From: Malaya genurostris
Lineage: Eukaryota > Arthropoda > Insecta > Diptera > Culicidae
NCBI RefSeq assembly: GCF_030247185.1
Contig: NC_080572.1
Coordinates: 98,629,198 to 98,693,197, forward strand
Length of the DNA: 64,000 bases
Reading direction: 5' to 3'
Shown here: positions 11,439-23,878 of the stretch, in pieces
How the letters are laid out: each line of letters opens with the position of its first letter
Numbering within the stretch: position 1 is the first letter of the stretch
Notes under the pieces: model-generated
What the model was told of the DNA's origin: nothing
What the model saw: the letters and a program-made list of their open reading frames with translations, nothing else
The model's database searches: none
Program-made: the position numbers and the translations under genes

Positions 11439-12907
11439 ATGCTGAAAACAGTAAACGTATTGCCAAGTAACAGTTGCAAAACAAAAGATTATGACGAATC
11501 ACATTCCCACGAAGGTCAGCCAGAAACAGCAGCATCAACAGCGACGTCGCCGTCGTCAGCACTTGAATCATCGTCTATAGGTGTTGATGGTAGTAGTAAT
11601 AGAACCGACAGCAGGTTTAAGTTGGAATACTTTGAACCCACTCGTATTTTAAGCAACAACAGTACCCATAAATCCGTTACGCTATTGGGTCATTTCGCGA
11701 ATCTTTCACATGACGATTACGCGATCATTGTTTTAGAAAAAACTGCTTTCACTGAGGAACAACTCAAAAATTCGCGTCAACAGTCGACGGCAGTGACGAC
11801 AGCATATTCGCCTATCGAGACGTCATTGAGCAGTGAAAGTGAACAAAAATCAAATTGTACTGTTAATCGAAGTTTCTTCGCGACCACGTCCCAGCTGAGA
11901 ACGGAATTCACTAACGATATATACGGAAATTTTCTGTGTATGGTAGATCCGGAGGTCAATCGTAAGTTGTGGTCACGTTTTTTTGTGGTGAAGTTTAACG
12001 CATGCGAAATTTTTGTTTCTTTGTGTGCAGAAATCAAGGTTACAATCATCTATCCAGCTAGCGAGAAGCATATCTTGAAGTTTTCCGCGCATACAAGATA
12101 TCTCGTAGAGGAAACTGCTTTTGATTATCAGACCGTGTCTTTACCTCATTTGAAGCAGGAACAGCTGAGTCTAGAGGTAGGTTATTGCAGTTATTCCGTT
12201 ACACCGCAAGAATCGTTAATACATACAGACGTATGTGAGCAAATCGATCAGAAATTTAATTAGTGTAGTAATGACAACATGAATCCTAAAAAACGAAAAA
12301 AACATGTGTCTTTTGGCAGTAGAGCTGTCTATACTCAACGTAATGTTTCTAAAGTTTATTTATTAAATAATTTCAGTGGCTATACAATATACTCGAGCAT
12401 CGTAAAGAAAAGGAACGGATTGTTTACGAAGACCCTACCGAAGAAACTGGTTTTATTTTACTGCCTGATTTGAAATGGGATGGTAAAACACTAGAGCAGT
12501 TGTATTTGTTGGCCATAGTGCGTCAGCGAGGAATTAAATCACTTCGAGATTTGAATGCCAGTCATCTGCCACTATTGAAGAATATCAGGGATCGAGGCAT
12601 CGAAGCAATAAAAAGCCGGTACGGAATTGAGCCTGATCAGCTCAGAATATACATACATTATCAACCGACTTTCTATCACTTTCACGTGCATTTCACCTAT
12701 CTTAAGCACGATCCTCCGGGTATTAGCTGCGAGAAAAGTCATTTGTTGTCGACAGTTATTAACAACCTTGAGTTATTGTCGGATTACTACCAGAAAGTTA
12801 CGCTTTCTTTTGTTGCAAAAGAAACCGATAAACTATATGAAAAACTGAGGGCAGCTAGAAATAGTTCATCAGACGAACCGGAAGTGAAACGAGCTAGAAT
12901 CGAATAG
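11439..12907 (+). CDS. Dcps: Scavenger mRNA-decapping enzyme DcpS
   Basis: DcpS is a HIT-family hydrolase that cleaves the m7G cap left after 3'-5' mRNA decay. There are three exons: 11439-11961, 12031-12176 and 12377-12907, giving 399 codons plus stop. Introns are GT-AG (GTAAGT...TGCAG, 69 bp; GTAGGT...TTCAG, 200 bp), and the phases join correctly. Residues 1-60 are Ser/Thr-rich, which makes it longer than the 337-aa human enzyme. The N-terminal dimer domain (FENDIYGNFLC-like, then IIYPASEKHI and YLVEET) is followed by the C-terminal HIT domain. The catalytic triad motif HFHVH is at residues 324-328, with His326 as the expected nucleophile, preceded by YIHYQPTFY. The start is the first ATG in frame, at 11439. 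A UBE3D-type gene begins 75 bp downstream. Confidence 0.95.
11962..12030 (+). other. In-frame 69-bp intron of DcpS
   Basis: The boundaries are GTAAGT and GTGTGCAG. The length is a multiple of three and there is no stop in the DcpS frame, so retention would add 23 residues (KLWSRFF...) in the conserved region before IIYPASEKH. DcpS family members lack this segment, so splicing is the likely normal state. Confidence 0.85.
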
Positions 12908-12982
12908 TTTTCCTAACAATTAGATAGCATATTTCTCGCCGTCATATAGTTAATAGCAAGTTCTCCACATCATACTCAAGAA

Positions 12983-14378
12983 ATGGCCGTTGGGAACATC
13001 GAACGTGTGTTAATCGAGCTCCGACCTCGACTGCAAAGTGCAAATTTTTTTATTGGTTTTAGTCGTCGCTTTGCAGAAATAAAATCGACTAAAATTGACC
13101 TCGGCTCCGATCGCATAATTATAACCACTGAGAATAATGACGAATGTTATGAAATCCGACTGGGAGATTATTTCAAGTTGCACACCCAAACGTTAAGTTC
13201 GTTGATGATCAAAAATAGCTACATATGCTTCAGAATCAACACCAACGAGAATATATTCCATTCGGAGGTGTTGGAAATCAACGACTATAACGTATGCTCC
13301 GATTTGAAGTTAGAATGTGGCCTACAAACGGACACCGACTATATACTATTATGTAGTAACTGCTGTAGTCCACTGCGCGACGAATCAATCAAATTCAAAC
13401 GAATTCTCGAATTGCCTTCCGATCACATGGATAGTAACGATTGGTACTGTCATCAACATTTGCACGAGTGTGCAGGTGTCAGTCAGACAAACGGAGAGTC
13501 TTCCTCGAACACGTTTCACTCAAACAAGCTAGCACCATCAGAGACGGATTTATTTTTCGGGCCGTTCTATGCAATTCTTGATAGAAAACACCTACTTAGG
13601 GTTCACCTAAAAGCAGAACGATTTTTGTATTGCAAACGATGTCTGCAGTATTTGGGAACAATGAAACGGAACGGTTCCGCAAAATTGTGGTACGAAAATC
13701 TACGTTTTCAAGTTCCGAATGTAAGATCCACTTTAATTAAAAAGTTTAATTTCGTTATTTCAATGCACGTTTTCAATCTTTCAGAACAATTCGGAAGAAA
13801 CCACGCCAACTCGACTATGTCTATTTCAAAAAGATCAACTGCTAGCAAATTTTGAATACCTGGTCCGCAAAACAGTGAATGATTTCAACTTCATATCACA
13901 TCTCGGTTTGCCGCCGATTTTCAAAATTATTTTCGAGATGCGCCGACCAGGATTAGACGGCGAAATATTCTACCTTCTGGTTCAAATAATGGATGTCAAC
14001 TTGAACGTGTTCAAAATTCGTAAGACTTTGGATATAGATTCGTCCTCTGGTGATGAACAACCTGACAATGAAGGTGAGAACCAGCAACAAACATACCATG
14101 ACTATGATAACGATGAGGTGTTCGTAGTCGCAAAGAAAACGCATCGTAATATCCATCTGGATAGACACAAGACCATGAAGCTAATGTATAGATACGAGAA
14201 ATTTGACCAACAACCGATTGTCAATTTTTGGTTGCAGGATACCAATGCGGTAAATGTGGAAATTTCCGAAAAGATGTTCCGAGCGGCCATTCGTTACTTA
14301 GATGGCAACTCGAATTTTGTACCAGAGTGCTATAGAAATAATCTAGGATTTATTTTAAGCTATTTGGATATTACATAA
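12983..14378 (+). CDS. Ube3d: UBE3D-type E3 ligase / E2-binding protein (HECT_2 family)
   Basis: There are two exons, 12983-13720 and 13785-14378, with a 64-bp GTAAGA...TTCAG intron, phase 0, giving 443 codons. The family (HECT-like, binds E2 enzymes such as UBE2C/UbcH10) acts in ubiquitin transfer. Diagnostic features are a Cys cluster CSNCC at residues 124-128 and the ILELPSDHMDSNDWYCHQH segment, with Cys156/His157, matching the family's CxxC...LPLPS.NW...WxCH pattern. Then come a DLFFGPFY block, a second Cys pair CKRC, and a C-terminal domain with LGLPPIFKIIFEMRRPGLDGE. An acidic low-complexity insert lies in exon 2 (about residues 300-330). It is longer than the 389-aa human protein. The start ATG is preceded by AAGAA. 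It may share transcription with DcpS. Confidence 0.85.
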
Positions 14379-14466
14379 GGACTTCGTATGCGACATATGA
14401 ATATCCATCCTACAGTATGTTTTTGGTTGTCAACATTTTGTACGTAGCATTATTTATTCTTAGAAC

Positions 14467-14472
14467 ATTAAA
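14467..14472 (+). promoter_or_regulatory. Candidate polyadenylation signal (ATTAAA) for the UBE3D-type gene
   Basis: ATTAAA lies about 90 bp after the stop codon at 14378. No AATAAA is present in the 75 bp between DcpS and UBE3D. Confidence 0.4.
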
Positions 14473-14800
14473 GAAATACTTCCTCTAACACTAATTTCCG
14501 GTGAAGCTTTACATTGCGGAAAGTTTGTCTTCACAAGTTGACATATCTAAGCGCTCACAAGTTCCCATGTCTTGCTTTCCCGTCTGTCTATGATGACAAT
14601 TTGTAACGGCGTCGACTAGGTGCTATCGTCTTCTGCGTTAGTAGCATAAGAAGAGGATGCGAACTAGTTAGTGCGTTGGAGCAATTATTTGGGTTTGAAA
14701 ATTGGTTTTTCATTAATCCAGACTTTGTTTTCATAAAAACCAATCTAGTTTTGTGTTTCATAAAAAACACCTTTAAAAACACGAAATAAAGTCAAATAAT

Positions 14801-15536
14801 CACCCTCATCCTTGTTTACGTCCGTATCGACCATACGACGGACGGGGTACTTTCGAACGAATGCGAATAAGCCATTCTTGTTTTCGCTCGAAAAAATTCG
14901 AACGCGACTCGTTTGCCACAAAATATTCAAATATCAGTAAACTTCTTCAAATACATGCTAAGCCTTAATGAATCCAGTCCAATATTTGTGATTAATCATA
15001 TGCGAAACGCTAGAATGTATGTAAGTTTAGCTTCAAACGATATTCGAACATCATTCGTACGAATGGAAAGTCAATTCCAAAATTGTATTTACTGACTCGA
15101 ATAAAATTTTTTTCGAGTACGATATTCATTTATTATGTTGCATTTGTCACCTCTTTGATGCTTGGAATTTTCCTAAAAAATTACCTGCGATGCCGACTCT
15201 AGCTTTGCACAGGGAACCCGTTCGTACGCATTCGAGTGAAAACAAGAATGGCTTGCACGCATTCGTTCGAAAGTATGTGTTCGTCGAATAGTAGATACGG
15301 ACGTAAACAAGCATGATGATACAAAATCAGCGAAAAACAAGTCAAATAACAAATTATATCAAATTTTTTTCATTTAAACTTAAAACTGTACCAGAACTGA
15401 TGATTTGAAATTGGATTGGCGTTTTTCTTATGCATGTACGATGTTTGAAAGTGTGATTGATTCTAGCGTAAACGGTAATACGAATTTGGCATACTTTCGA
15501 ACGTATCGCATATGTCCGTAAACAAGATTGAGGGTG
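14801..15536. mobile_element. Long-TIR DNA element (CACCCTCA family), copy 1, 736 bp
   Basis: The ends are CACCCTCATCCTTGTTTACG (14801) and, inverted, CACCCTCAATCTTGTTTACG (15536). A third, internal inverted copy of the end region lies near 15210-15325 (GAAAACAAGAATGGCTTG...). A longer relative with the same three-part structure is at 25579-26778. No transposase is visible. The target duplication is unclear here. Confidence 0.75.
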
Positions 15537-15985
15537 ATGGCAAAAAAATCGATATCTTAAACTCGTACAATTGGTATTACGATAAGGTATCTAAATTTCG
15601 AGCATATTTTTAGTTTTCAAGCTCAATTGTGACAGATATTGGTAAAAAACAGCTAATTATGGAATAAAAGTTTGTATAACTCGGAAAGTAATCATCAGAT
15701 CCAAAAACAAAACCAATGGCGTTTATACTTCCTGGAGAACCTTTCATTTGCAACTAGTTTGGTCAAAATCGGTCCAGCCTTCTCTGAGATTCGCGCATCT
15801 CTAATTTAGACATACATACACACAGACATTTGCTCAGTTCGTTTTCCAAAATTTGAGCGAAATCTAAACTTAATTTTTTTACCTTTCTCATATAGAAAGG
15901 TTATGCAATCACTGTGAAAACCGATCTTTTAACCGAGGTCCGGAGGGCCGAATGTCATATACCATTCGACGCAGCTCGACTCAAC
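15537..15985 (+). repeat. Dispersed repeat of the 'scoring of CCTTTC / GGCCGAATGTCATAT' family
   Basis: It contains the blocks CCTTTCATTTGCAAC, ACACAGACATTTGCTCAGTT, CCTTTCTCATATAGAAAGG and GAGGGCCGAATGTCATAT-like text that recur in the same order at 63430-63720. It is a non-coding interspersed repeat whose class is not settled. Confidence 0.6.
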
Positions 15986-17340
15986 TAATCCCCGTCGAAG
16001 GATCTAGACTACGCCGATGGAGAGCTCCCCGACGAAAGAGTTTCTTCCGACACCAAATCTCCTGTTTTGCCACACCGGACACAAGCACACATGACGTGTT
16101 CTGCCGTCTCAAGCTCATTTGGGCAGCCAGGGCAAGATGGAGATGACGTGTGGCAGAACTTGTGGAGGTACCACATAAAACAACCGTGACCTGTGAGGAA
16201 CTGCGTCAGGCTAAAGTTTACTTCGCCGTGGGGTCTGCTGATTCATCCGGAGACTTTTGAAATGAGCCGATGGGATTGTCACCGATACTTCCAAGTTGCA
16301 CTGCTCGGTCCCTCAACTCTTCCTCAGTGGTGACCTCGTCCAAATCCTTGACCTCTACCACTGCCTCCTGCGAAAGAGCTTTCACGGTGGCCTCGCTGCC
16401 CAAGGATTTCGCAATGAGCTTCCGTTACTCTGAGCTCTTAACCGAAGGATCCTGCTTGAGCTCGAACAGCATCTCTCCTTTCTGGGTGCGCCTGGTCTTT
16501 ACCACGTTTTCACCCAACGCTACAGGTCCTCCCTCACTTTCCTGAGGAGCGCTGCGTACGTCGTCTTGAAGTTTGCCACGGCGGTCATTTTCTTTTTTCT
16601 TTTGTTCCTTTCTCTTGTCTTCTTTGTTTTCTTCCTACTTTTCTTTTCTTCCTTCTCCTTTTGCTTCTTATTCTTCGTCTGCTGGCTATCCACAGTGCAC
16701 CATCCATCATCACTCCGATTGCTGAAGCGCTCCCGTTCGTTTCTTTGTTTCTTCGGGACTTCCTCTTCTCCTGGCGGATCTCTGCTGCTTTTCTCCGAGC
16801 GAGTATTCCGATGATTCTTCGGCGTCTCTATGATTCCGACCATGGCTCGTTGCTGCTGCCGCTGCGTAGCTACTGCAGAGCGTGTTTACTCGCTGCTACT
16901 TCGCTCTCTGCCTCATCCGTTCTCTGCGTCACGCTTTTTCACGGCAGCTCCGAGAGCCCTCCGAATCTTCAAAACTAATTCCTTGATGTCCTTTTGCACG
17001 TTGTGCTTTTTGTCGAAGAACTCGTGTAGCTCATCCGTCAAGTTCTTAGCCACGACTACCTTCGGCTGTTGTTGAGGCACGCTCCATCCGCTAATCGTCG
17101 GCTGCTGCTTCTGGACTTCTTCACGCTGCTGCTCCGCGTGTATCGCACTTCGTTGTTAAGCCGATTCTTGTCGCTGTTCTGTTCCTTCTATTTGCTGAGA
17201 CGGAGACCTCAGCAATCCTCTTCTGGCAAACGGATTCGCCACCTTTCCGGTGTTACTTCCGTTTTCTCCTTCCATGTTATTGGGTCCCCCTCCGGGCCCG
17301 CTGTACGTAGTCGCTTTCGTGATCTCTTGATTGTCTATAA
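15986..17340 (-). mobile_element. R1-clade-like non-LTR retrotransposon, internally deleted
   Basis: Minus-strand fragments in shifted frames resemble an R1-type gag (16843-16218: FKTTYAALLRKVRED, then KGEMLFELKQDP and VKALSQEAVVEVKDLDEVTT). Directly adjoining them is the extreme C-terminus of an R1-type ORF2 (16240-16000: HGEVNFSLTQFLTGHGCF, then a CPGCPNELETAEHVMCAC zinc-binding stretch). The endonuclease and RT domains that should lie between are absent. The upstream part up to about 17900 is GC-rich and may be 5' sequence of the same element, but this was not demonstrated. Confidence 0.75.
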
Positions 17341-18775
17341 AACAGGGAGGCCAAGTGAGGGTTGAACACGTACCTTCATGGGGTTCGTGTCCAGAGCCAG
17401 ATCAGCGTAAGTCGGGAATGTTACATTCGAGCCTAGTACCCATCCAAACTGACGGACAGATGAAGAACGTTTCCGGAGGCCTGCCAAGGTTTTACCGGGA
17501 CGAAACAGACGCACCATTAGCCCACACGCCGTTTCAAATAGTTGTCACACTTCTTTACTCAGGGAGCAGAATGGCACGAATGTCGGCCCATCGTTGCCAT
17601 CCGATCCGTATTCCGTAGTCCGTTGACATTTGCGTTGACCAGTATGTCATAATCAGGATGTTACTGACATTGATCCTGATGTGCCGGCTGGCACTCGGGG
17701 TGGTTGGGCTGAGGCACTTTGGAAGCGGTACAAGGTCGCTTGTACGGAGTTGCTTGCAAATGTGAGGCTTTTCATGGGAATTCAACAGAGCCCACTGTTT
17801 AACCCCCAACACATCCTAGGCATTCTCCGCTTGAGCTGTCTAAAAACCAGAAGCTCGGACACTCCCCAAAAGAAGAGCCAAAGGTGGTAATCCACACGAA
17901 TGTGTGAACGGTTATCGATGATGATAGCTGTGTATATGTGTATGTGTTAATTTAATTTGTTTATGTAATTTATTTTTATTCTTTACTTTGGTTTGCGCGT
18001 ATAGCTTATTAACCATTTCAGCGACGCATCGACAGATAACACTAATTAAGTGATTTTAAGCACGAGATACACTGTAATTTACATTTTTATTCTTGTTTCT
18101 TTTTTGTTCATTAATTAAGAACATTAGAAGGTAGTAAACCTTCTTTCTCGATTGTTTTACCAAGAATGATTTTATTGAGGAGTTCTAAACTTAAACTAAC
18201 CTACTGCCTGTTCTACGTACATAAAGGTGGGAGGAGCCAGTTACAATATTTTCGTTAAATAATTTGTTAGCGGGAGAGAGGAAAAAGAGAGAGAATATCG
18301 ATTGGTGCATCAATGCAAAAGAAAGTGATTGAACCTATAGCGCATTACGCAAGGGAAAGAAATGTCGCATTGGCGGATAGTGTGGGAAGCTTGCTTAGCT
18401 CGCCGTGTGCAGCATATGTTGCAACACGGCCGGCTAGCATGGGAACTTGATGTGAACCATATGGCTGGTTCTTGGGAAATGTAACGATCGCCAAGTGTTT
18501 TTACGACCTGCTACTAATTTGGATTCATGGTACTTGCAGGATTAAGGATGTAAGGATTTTAGTACATGTTCGGATTTAGTTTATGATCTGTGATCAGAGA
18601 AGGATTGGTTAAAGGTCGTGTGAATGCTGGAATATGGGAAAGTGTTTCGTTTGGGTTAATCGGATCAATATTATAATGCTACAGTATGTAACAAATATGT
18701 GCACTCGATTTTCTCAGAGACCGCTCATCCAATTTTTATAATACTTATATTCAAATGATTCTCACTGATGCCACT
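17341..18775. other. Gene-free stretch, partly GC-rich
   Basis: 17341-17900 continues the GC-rich composition of the R1-like remnant and may be its leader. 17900-18775 is AT-rich with purine-rich runs (GGGAGAGAGGAAAAAGAGAG at about 18270). No coding frame with recognisable motifs was found. Confidence 0.4.
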
Positions 18776-19300
18776 TAAACCGGCGAGACAAAAAACCGCA
18801 AAAAAAATTCTAAACTGGACTCAAAACTCCGCAAATCGATAGCCATTATCAATAGGCAACTAAACAAATCGATTCCAGTTATCCTGGTTCCTGATCTCCG
18901 GTTTCGGAAGCACCGGAAATAGTGTTCATATATTCCAAAGTGGATCTCACTCACTTTTCTCAGCGATGGTTTGACCGATTTCCACAAACTTAGGTCTCAC
19001 GGTGTCATGCGGAATTCCTGAATTTCATCCGGATCCGACTTCCGGTTCCGGAGTTATAGGGTAAAGTGTGTTAAATATTGTAAATATTAAACCGGCGAAA
19101 CAAAAAACCGCAAAAAATTCCAAGTAGGACTCAAAACTCCACAAATCGATAGCCATTATCAGTAGGCAGCTAAAGAAACCGATTCTGGCTATCCTGGTTC
19201 TCGGTTTTCGATTAACGATGGGATAAAATATTCATATGCTCAAAAGTGGATCTCACTAACTTTTCTCAGAGTTTGAAGAACCGATATTTCCAATCTTAGT
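18776..19300 (+). repeat. 312-bp tandem duplication within the CCGGTTCCGGA-type repeat family
   Basis: The block beginning TAAACCGGCGAGACAAAAAA at 18776 recurs at 19088 (TAAACCGGCGAAACAAAAAA), a period of 312 bp, with matching AACTCCRCAAATCGATAGCC and AGTGGATCTCACT segments. Copy 1 also carries the ATCCGACTTCCGGTTCCGGA word typical of a dispersed repeat family found elsewhere in the window. Confidence 0.8.
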
Positions 19301-20197
19301 GCCAAATGAAAGGTTACGTCCTATGGTCCTACCAAATATTACTACATATTTTCGGATTCAACAAAAATTTTAACCATCGTTCAGAGTACAAATCGTATAA
19401 AAACTTCAAAATTTGAATAAAAACTAGTAGATTTTGTACGCCATGTTAGTTGGTGACTTCGATTATACCGGTGCTGGGGTTTCGTTGCTGGAAGTACATA
19501 TAATAGTGAACCCACTTCGTTTTCTTAAGGATGATCTACGCGAACAAGGCACTGTATCATTCTGTAGGTTTTTTTTTTTCAATCATATAATTTATTAAGG
19601 CACACTGCTTAAGCTCTAAGATGCCAAGGGCTTTTTCTAATTTTAATTAACAAATAACTTAAAACTAGGATAGTATATTAAGATAATGTAATGACTTTGG
19701 CAGATCCCGCCTTCAGCTAGCAATCGGCACCGGCCGGCGTACTGAATGTAACACGTTGGTAAGTATCTTGGTATTAGCCGCTTCTTTCTGTCCGTGTGGG
19801 TTCGCGGGGGACACCCCCAGGCTACGAATACCAGGCGGGTGGCCCATATTCATCTCATAGACTACAGCGGCCGTCCGTGGGCAATGATGATGATGTTACG
19901 GAGGGAAATGAAAAAAAAAAATATACAGAGAAGTAAATATTACGGAGAACAGCGTAAAAAGGGGATATGGGAACAAAATGACTAAGAACGACAAAGATCT
20001 AATTAGTTGACATCGAGATGGTGAAAAAACGTGGGAGGGGGAAGCAGAAAATTTAGTGACAGCAGAAAGATCTTGTTAGTTCCAATGAAGATGGTGGACA
20101 GACGAGGGATGGGGAGATTCGGGCGGATGTTAGTGTCGAACCTGTGGGTGAAGTTTCTTCTTCGCATCAGTCGAGGAACAGGGGTAACTAACGCAGA

Positions 20198-23100
20198 TTA
20201 CACTTGTATATTAATGTGTTTAAGGAATTTATATATGAGTAACATATATGATATATCCCGACTCGCCAACACATCTCGAATCGGAACATCAGGTGGTCTA
20301 CCTCGGGCCCTGAGGGAGTCCTTTAAAACAGACCTGGCGTCACAATACCCCACACATGACCATACGACATGCTCGATGTCCTGATAACCGTTGCCACAGG
20401 TGCAGAGACCGCTCTCCATGACCCCAATACGCCGAAGATGTGCGTTGAATGTGTAGTGATTAGACATGAGCCGAGACATAACACGAATGAAATCGCGACT
20501 CACGTTCATCCTCCTGAACCAAGGTTTCGTCGATACCCTAGGGATAATGGAATGTAGCCATCGTCCCAGTTCGTCATTACTCCATGAAGTTTGCCAACTT
20601 TCAAGTGCTCTTCGACGAGAAATACTGAAAAATTCATTGAAGCAGATTGGTCTTTCATAAATATCACCTTCTAATGCGCCCACTTTAGCCAATGAGTCTG
20701 CCTTTTCATTTCCCGGAATGGAACAATGTGAAGGGACCCAGACTAACGATATTGAATAAGACCGTTCAGATAAAGTTCGCAAGTGTTCCCGTATTTTCCC
20801 CAGGAAATATGGGGGATACTTTCCTGGCTTCATTGCCCGGAGAGCTTCTATTGAGCTTAGACTGTCCGTGACAATGAAGTAATGGTCTTTGGGCAACGTT
20901 TCAATGATCTCGAGGGTGTACTGAATAGCAGCTAATTCTGCGACGTAAACTGAAGCCGGATCACTGAGTTTGTACGAAGCGGTGATGTTCTGATTGAAGA
21001 TGCCGAAGCCTGTGGACTCGTTGATGTTTGATCCGTCAGTGTAAAACATCTTTTCACAGTTGACTGTTCTAAATTTATTATAAAAAATATTTGGGGCCAC
21101 TTGAGGGCGCACGTGATCCGGAATTCCACGAATCTCTTCTCTCATGGATGTGTCGAAAAACACAGTAGAATCAGAAGTATCCAACAAATGAGCACGGTTG
21201 GAAACAAACGAAGAAGGATTAATATTCTGAGCCATGTAATCAAAATACAAGGACATAAAACGGGTCTGAGAATTGAGCTCGACAAGCCTTTCGAAGTTTT
21301 CAATCACCATCGGATTTAAGATATCGCATCGGGTTAGCAATCGATATGAGAGATCCCAGAATCGATTTTTCAACGGTAAGACGCCCGCAAGCACTTCGAG
21401 ACTCATCGTATGAGTCGACTGCATGCAACCTAAGGCAATACGTAAACAACGATACTGAACTCTTCCCAGTTTAATGAAATGGGTGTTCGCGGCGGATCGG
21501 AAGCAGAAGCATCCATATTCCATTACGGACAATATCGTTGTTTGGTACAGCCTGATCAGGTCTCCTGGGTGGGCACCCCACCATGATCCGGTTATTGTAC
21601 GAAGAAAGTTAATTCTCTGTTGGCATTTTTGTTTCAGATACCTAATATGACTTCCCAGGTGCCTTTGGAGTCGAACCAGACCCCGAGATATTTGAATGTG
21701 AAGACCTGAGCTATGGTTTCACCCCTTAGTTGAAGCTGTAGTTGTGCTGGTTCTCGCTTCCTTGAAAATACAACCAGCTCAGTTTTCTCCGTAGAGAAGT
21801 CGATACCAAGTTGAAGAGCCCACGTGGACAAGTTGTGGAGTGTATCTTGTAATGGTCCTTGCAGATCGGCAGTTTTGGATCCTATAATGGACACAACGCT
21901 GTCGTCGGCAAGTTGTCTTAGCGTGCAAGATGTGTTGATATATTCATCGATATCTTTTACGTAAAAATTGTATAAAAGGGGGCTTAAGCATGAGCCCTGA
22001 GGAAGACCCATGTAGCTAAATCTTATTGTCGACAAATCACCATGTGCGAAATACATGTGTTTCTCGGACAATAGATTATATAAAAAGGTGTTCAAAACCG
22101 GCGAAAGACCATGCTGGTGCAGCTTCTTAGATAGGATATTTATAGAAACTGAATCAAAAGCCCCCTTGATGTCTAGAAATACTGATGCCATTTGTTCTTT
22201 ACGAGCAAATGCCATTTGAATTTCTGTTGAGAGCAACGCAAGACAATCGTTCGTTTCTTTTACCCCTGCGGAAACCAAATTGTGTATCTGAAAGAAAGCC
22301 ATTAGTTTCGACCCAATTGTCTAGACGGAAGAGAATCATTTTTTCGAACAACTTCCGGATACAGGAAAGCATAGCAATCGGCCGATACGAATTGTGATCG
22401 GAGGCTGGTTTCCCAGGTTTTTGAATGGCGATAACTCTCACTTGTCTCCAGTCGTGTGGGACAATATTACCCTCGAGGAACTTGTTGAATAAATTCAGCA
22501 AGCGTCTTTTGGCGGTGTCAGGCAGATTCTTCAACAAGTTGAATTTGATTCTGTCTAACCCCGGGGCCTTATTGTTACATGACAAGAGCGCAAGTGAGAA
22601 CTCTACCATCGAAAACGGTGTTTCGTTTGTATTTGATGTCGCGGCGCGGGAGATCTTCTGTTCCGGAACAGAGTCTGGACATACTTTTTTAGCGAAATCG
22701 AATATCCAACGGTTGGAATATTCGTCGCTTTCGTTCGTGGTGTTTTGGTTTCGCATTCGTCGGGCTGTGTTCCAAAGAGTGCTCATCGATGTTTCTTTTG
22801 TTAATCCGTCAACAAACCGTCGCCAGTAACCTAGTTTCTTTGCTTTAACTAAGTTCTTCATTTGCTTATCTAGCGCTGCGTAATTTCTATAATTATCAGG
22901 TATTCCATATTTTCTGAACTTTTTGAATGCTAAAGATCTTTCCGCGTTCAGTGATGAGCATTCTTTGTCCCACCACGGATTGGGAGGAAGGATGTTAGTT
23001 TTCGCGCCGGGTACACGTTTCGTCTGAGCTTGAATCGCGGAGTCGAGAATCAAGCCAGTCAAAAGCGTGTACTCTTCCTCCGGAGGAAGTTCTTGTGTTG

Positions 23101-23878
23101 TTTCCAGTTTCTCAGACATCGCATTTGCGTAATATTTCCAATCAATATTTCGTGTGAGGTCATACGAAACATTGATTGTCTCCGATGGTCTTAATCCGTT
23201 GGCGATTGAAATTACGATAGGTAGATGATCGCTACCGTGAGGATCGGGGATTACCTTCCACTTGCAATCCAACCGTAGCGATGTCGAGCAAAGGGATAAA
23301 TCCAGCGCACTTGGTCTTGCTGGTGGTGCAGGAATCCGTGTCATTTCTCCCGTATTCAATATTGTCATATTGAAGTTGTCGCAAATATCATGGATCATAG
23401 TTGATCTGTTATCGTCATGAAGACAACCCCATCCCGTACCGTGTGAGTTAAAGTCTCCTAAAACCAACGTTGGTGCGGGAAGGAGTTCTATGATATCACT
23501 GAGCCGCTGATGCCCAACCGAGGCTCTAGGGGGAATGTAGATGGAAGCAATACAAAGGTCCTTACCTTTGATTGTAACATGACATGCGACAACTTCAATA
23601 CCTGGTATCGAGAGGAGGTTAATTCGATAAAAGGAATAGCACTTTTTGATTCCCAAAAGTACTCCTCCATAGGGGGTTTCTCGATCCAAACGAATAATAT
23701 TAAAATTGTGGAAGTTGAGAGATATTTCAGAAGTTAACCAAGTTTCGCACAATGCAAATGCATCGCAATTCGTGGTATATAATAGATGTTTGAAGGAATC
23801 AATTTTTGGGATGATACTTCTGCAATTCCATTGTAAAACAGTGATCAAATCCTTGACCTCATTGGATAAATTAGCCAT
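20198..23878 (-). pseudogene. I-clade LINE ORF2: endonuclease, reverse transcriptase, RNase H; two frameshifts
   Basis: The start ATG at 23878 overlaps the ORF1 stop. The APE-type endonuclease is at 23840-23180 (WNCRS, CETWL, GDFNSHGTGWG, SDHLPIV). The RT follows, with FLDIKGAFDSVS, GLPQGSCLSPLLYNF and the catalytic LADDSV box near 21915. The RNase H domain shows FYTDGS, AELAAIQYTLE, VTDSLSSIEA and WVPSHCSIPGNEKAD (21050-20690). The C-terminal zinc-binding stretch is CTCGNGYQDIEHVVWSC. Frameshifts lie near 22255 (after GFRRGK) and 21650 (after SKGTW), so no active protein is expected. The total is about 1,227 codons. Confidence 0.92.

Noticed and set aside
16566..16978. Plus-strand frames rich in Phe/Leu/Ser suggesting a membrane protein
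   Set aside because: They are the complement of the Lys/Arg/Glu-rich R1-like gag on the minus strand.
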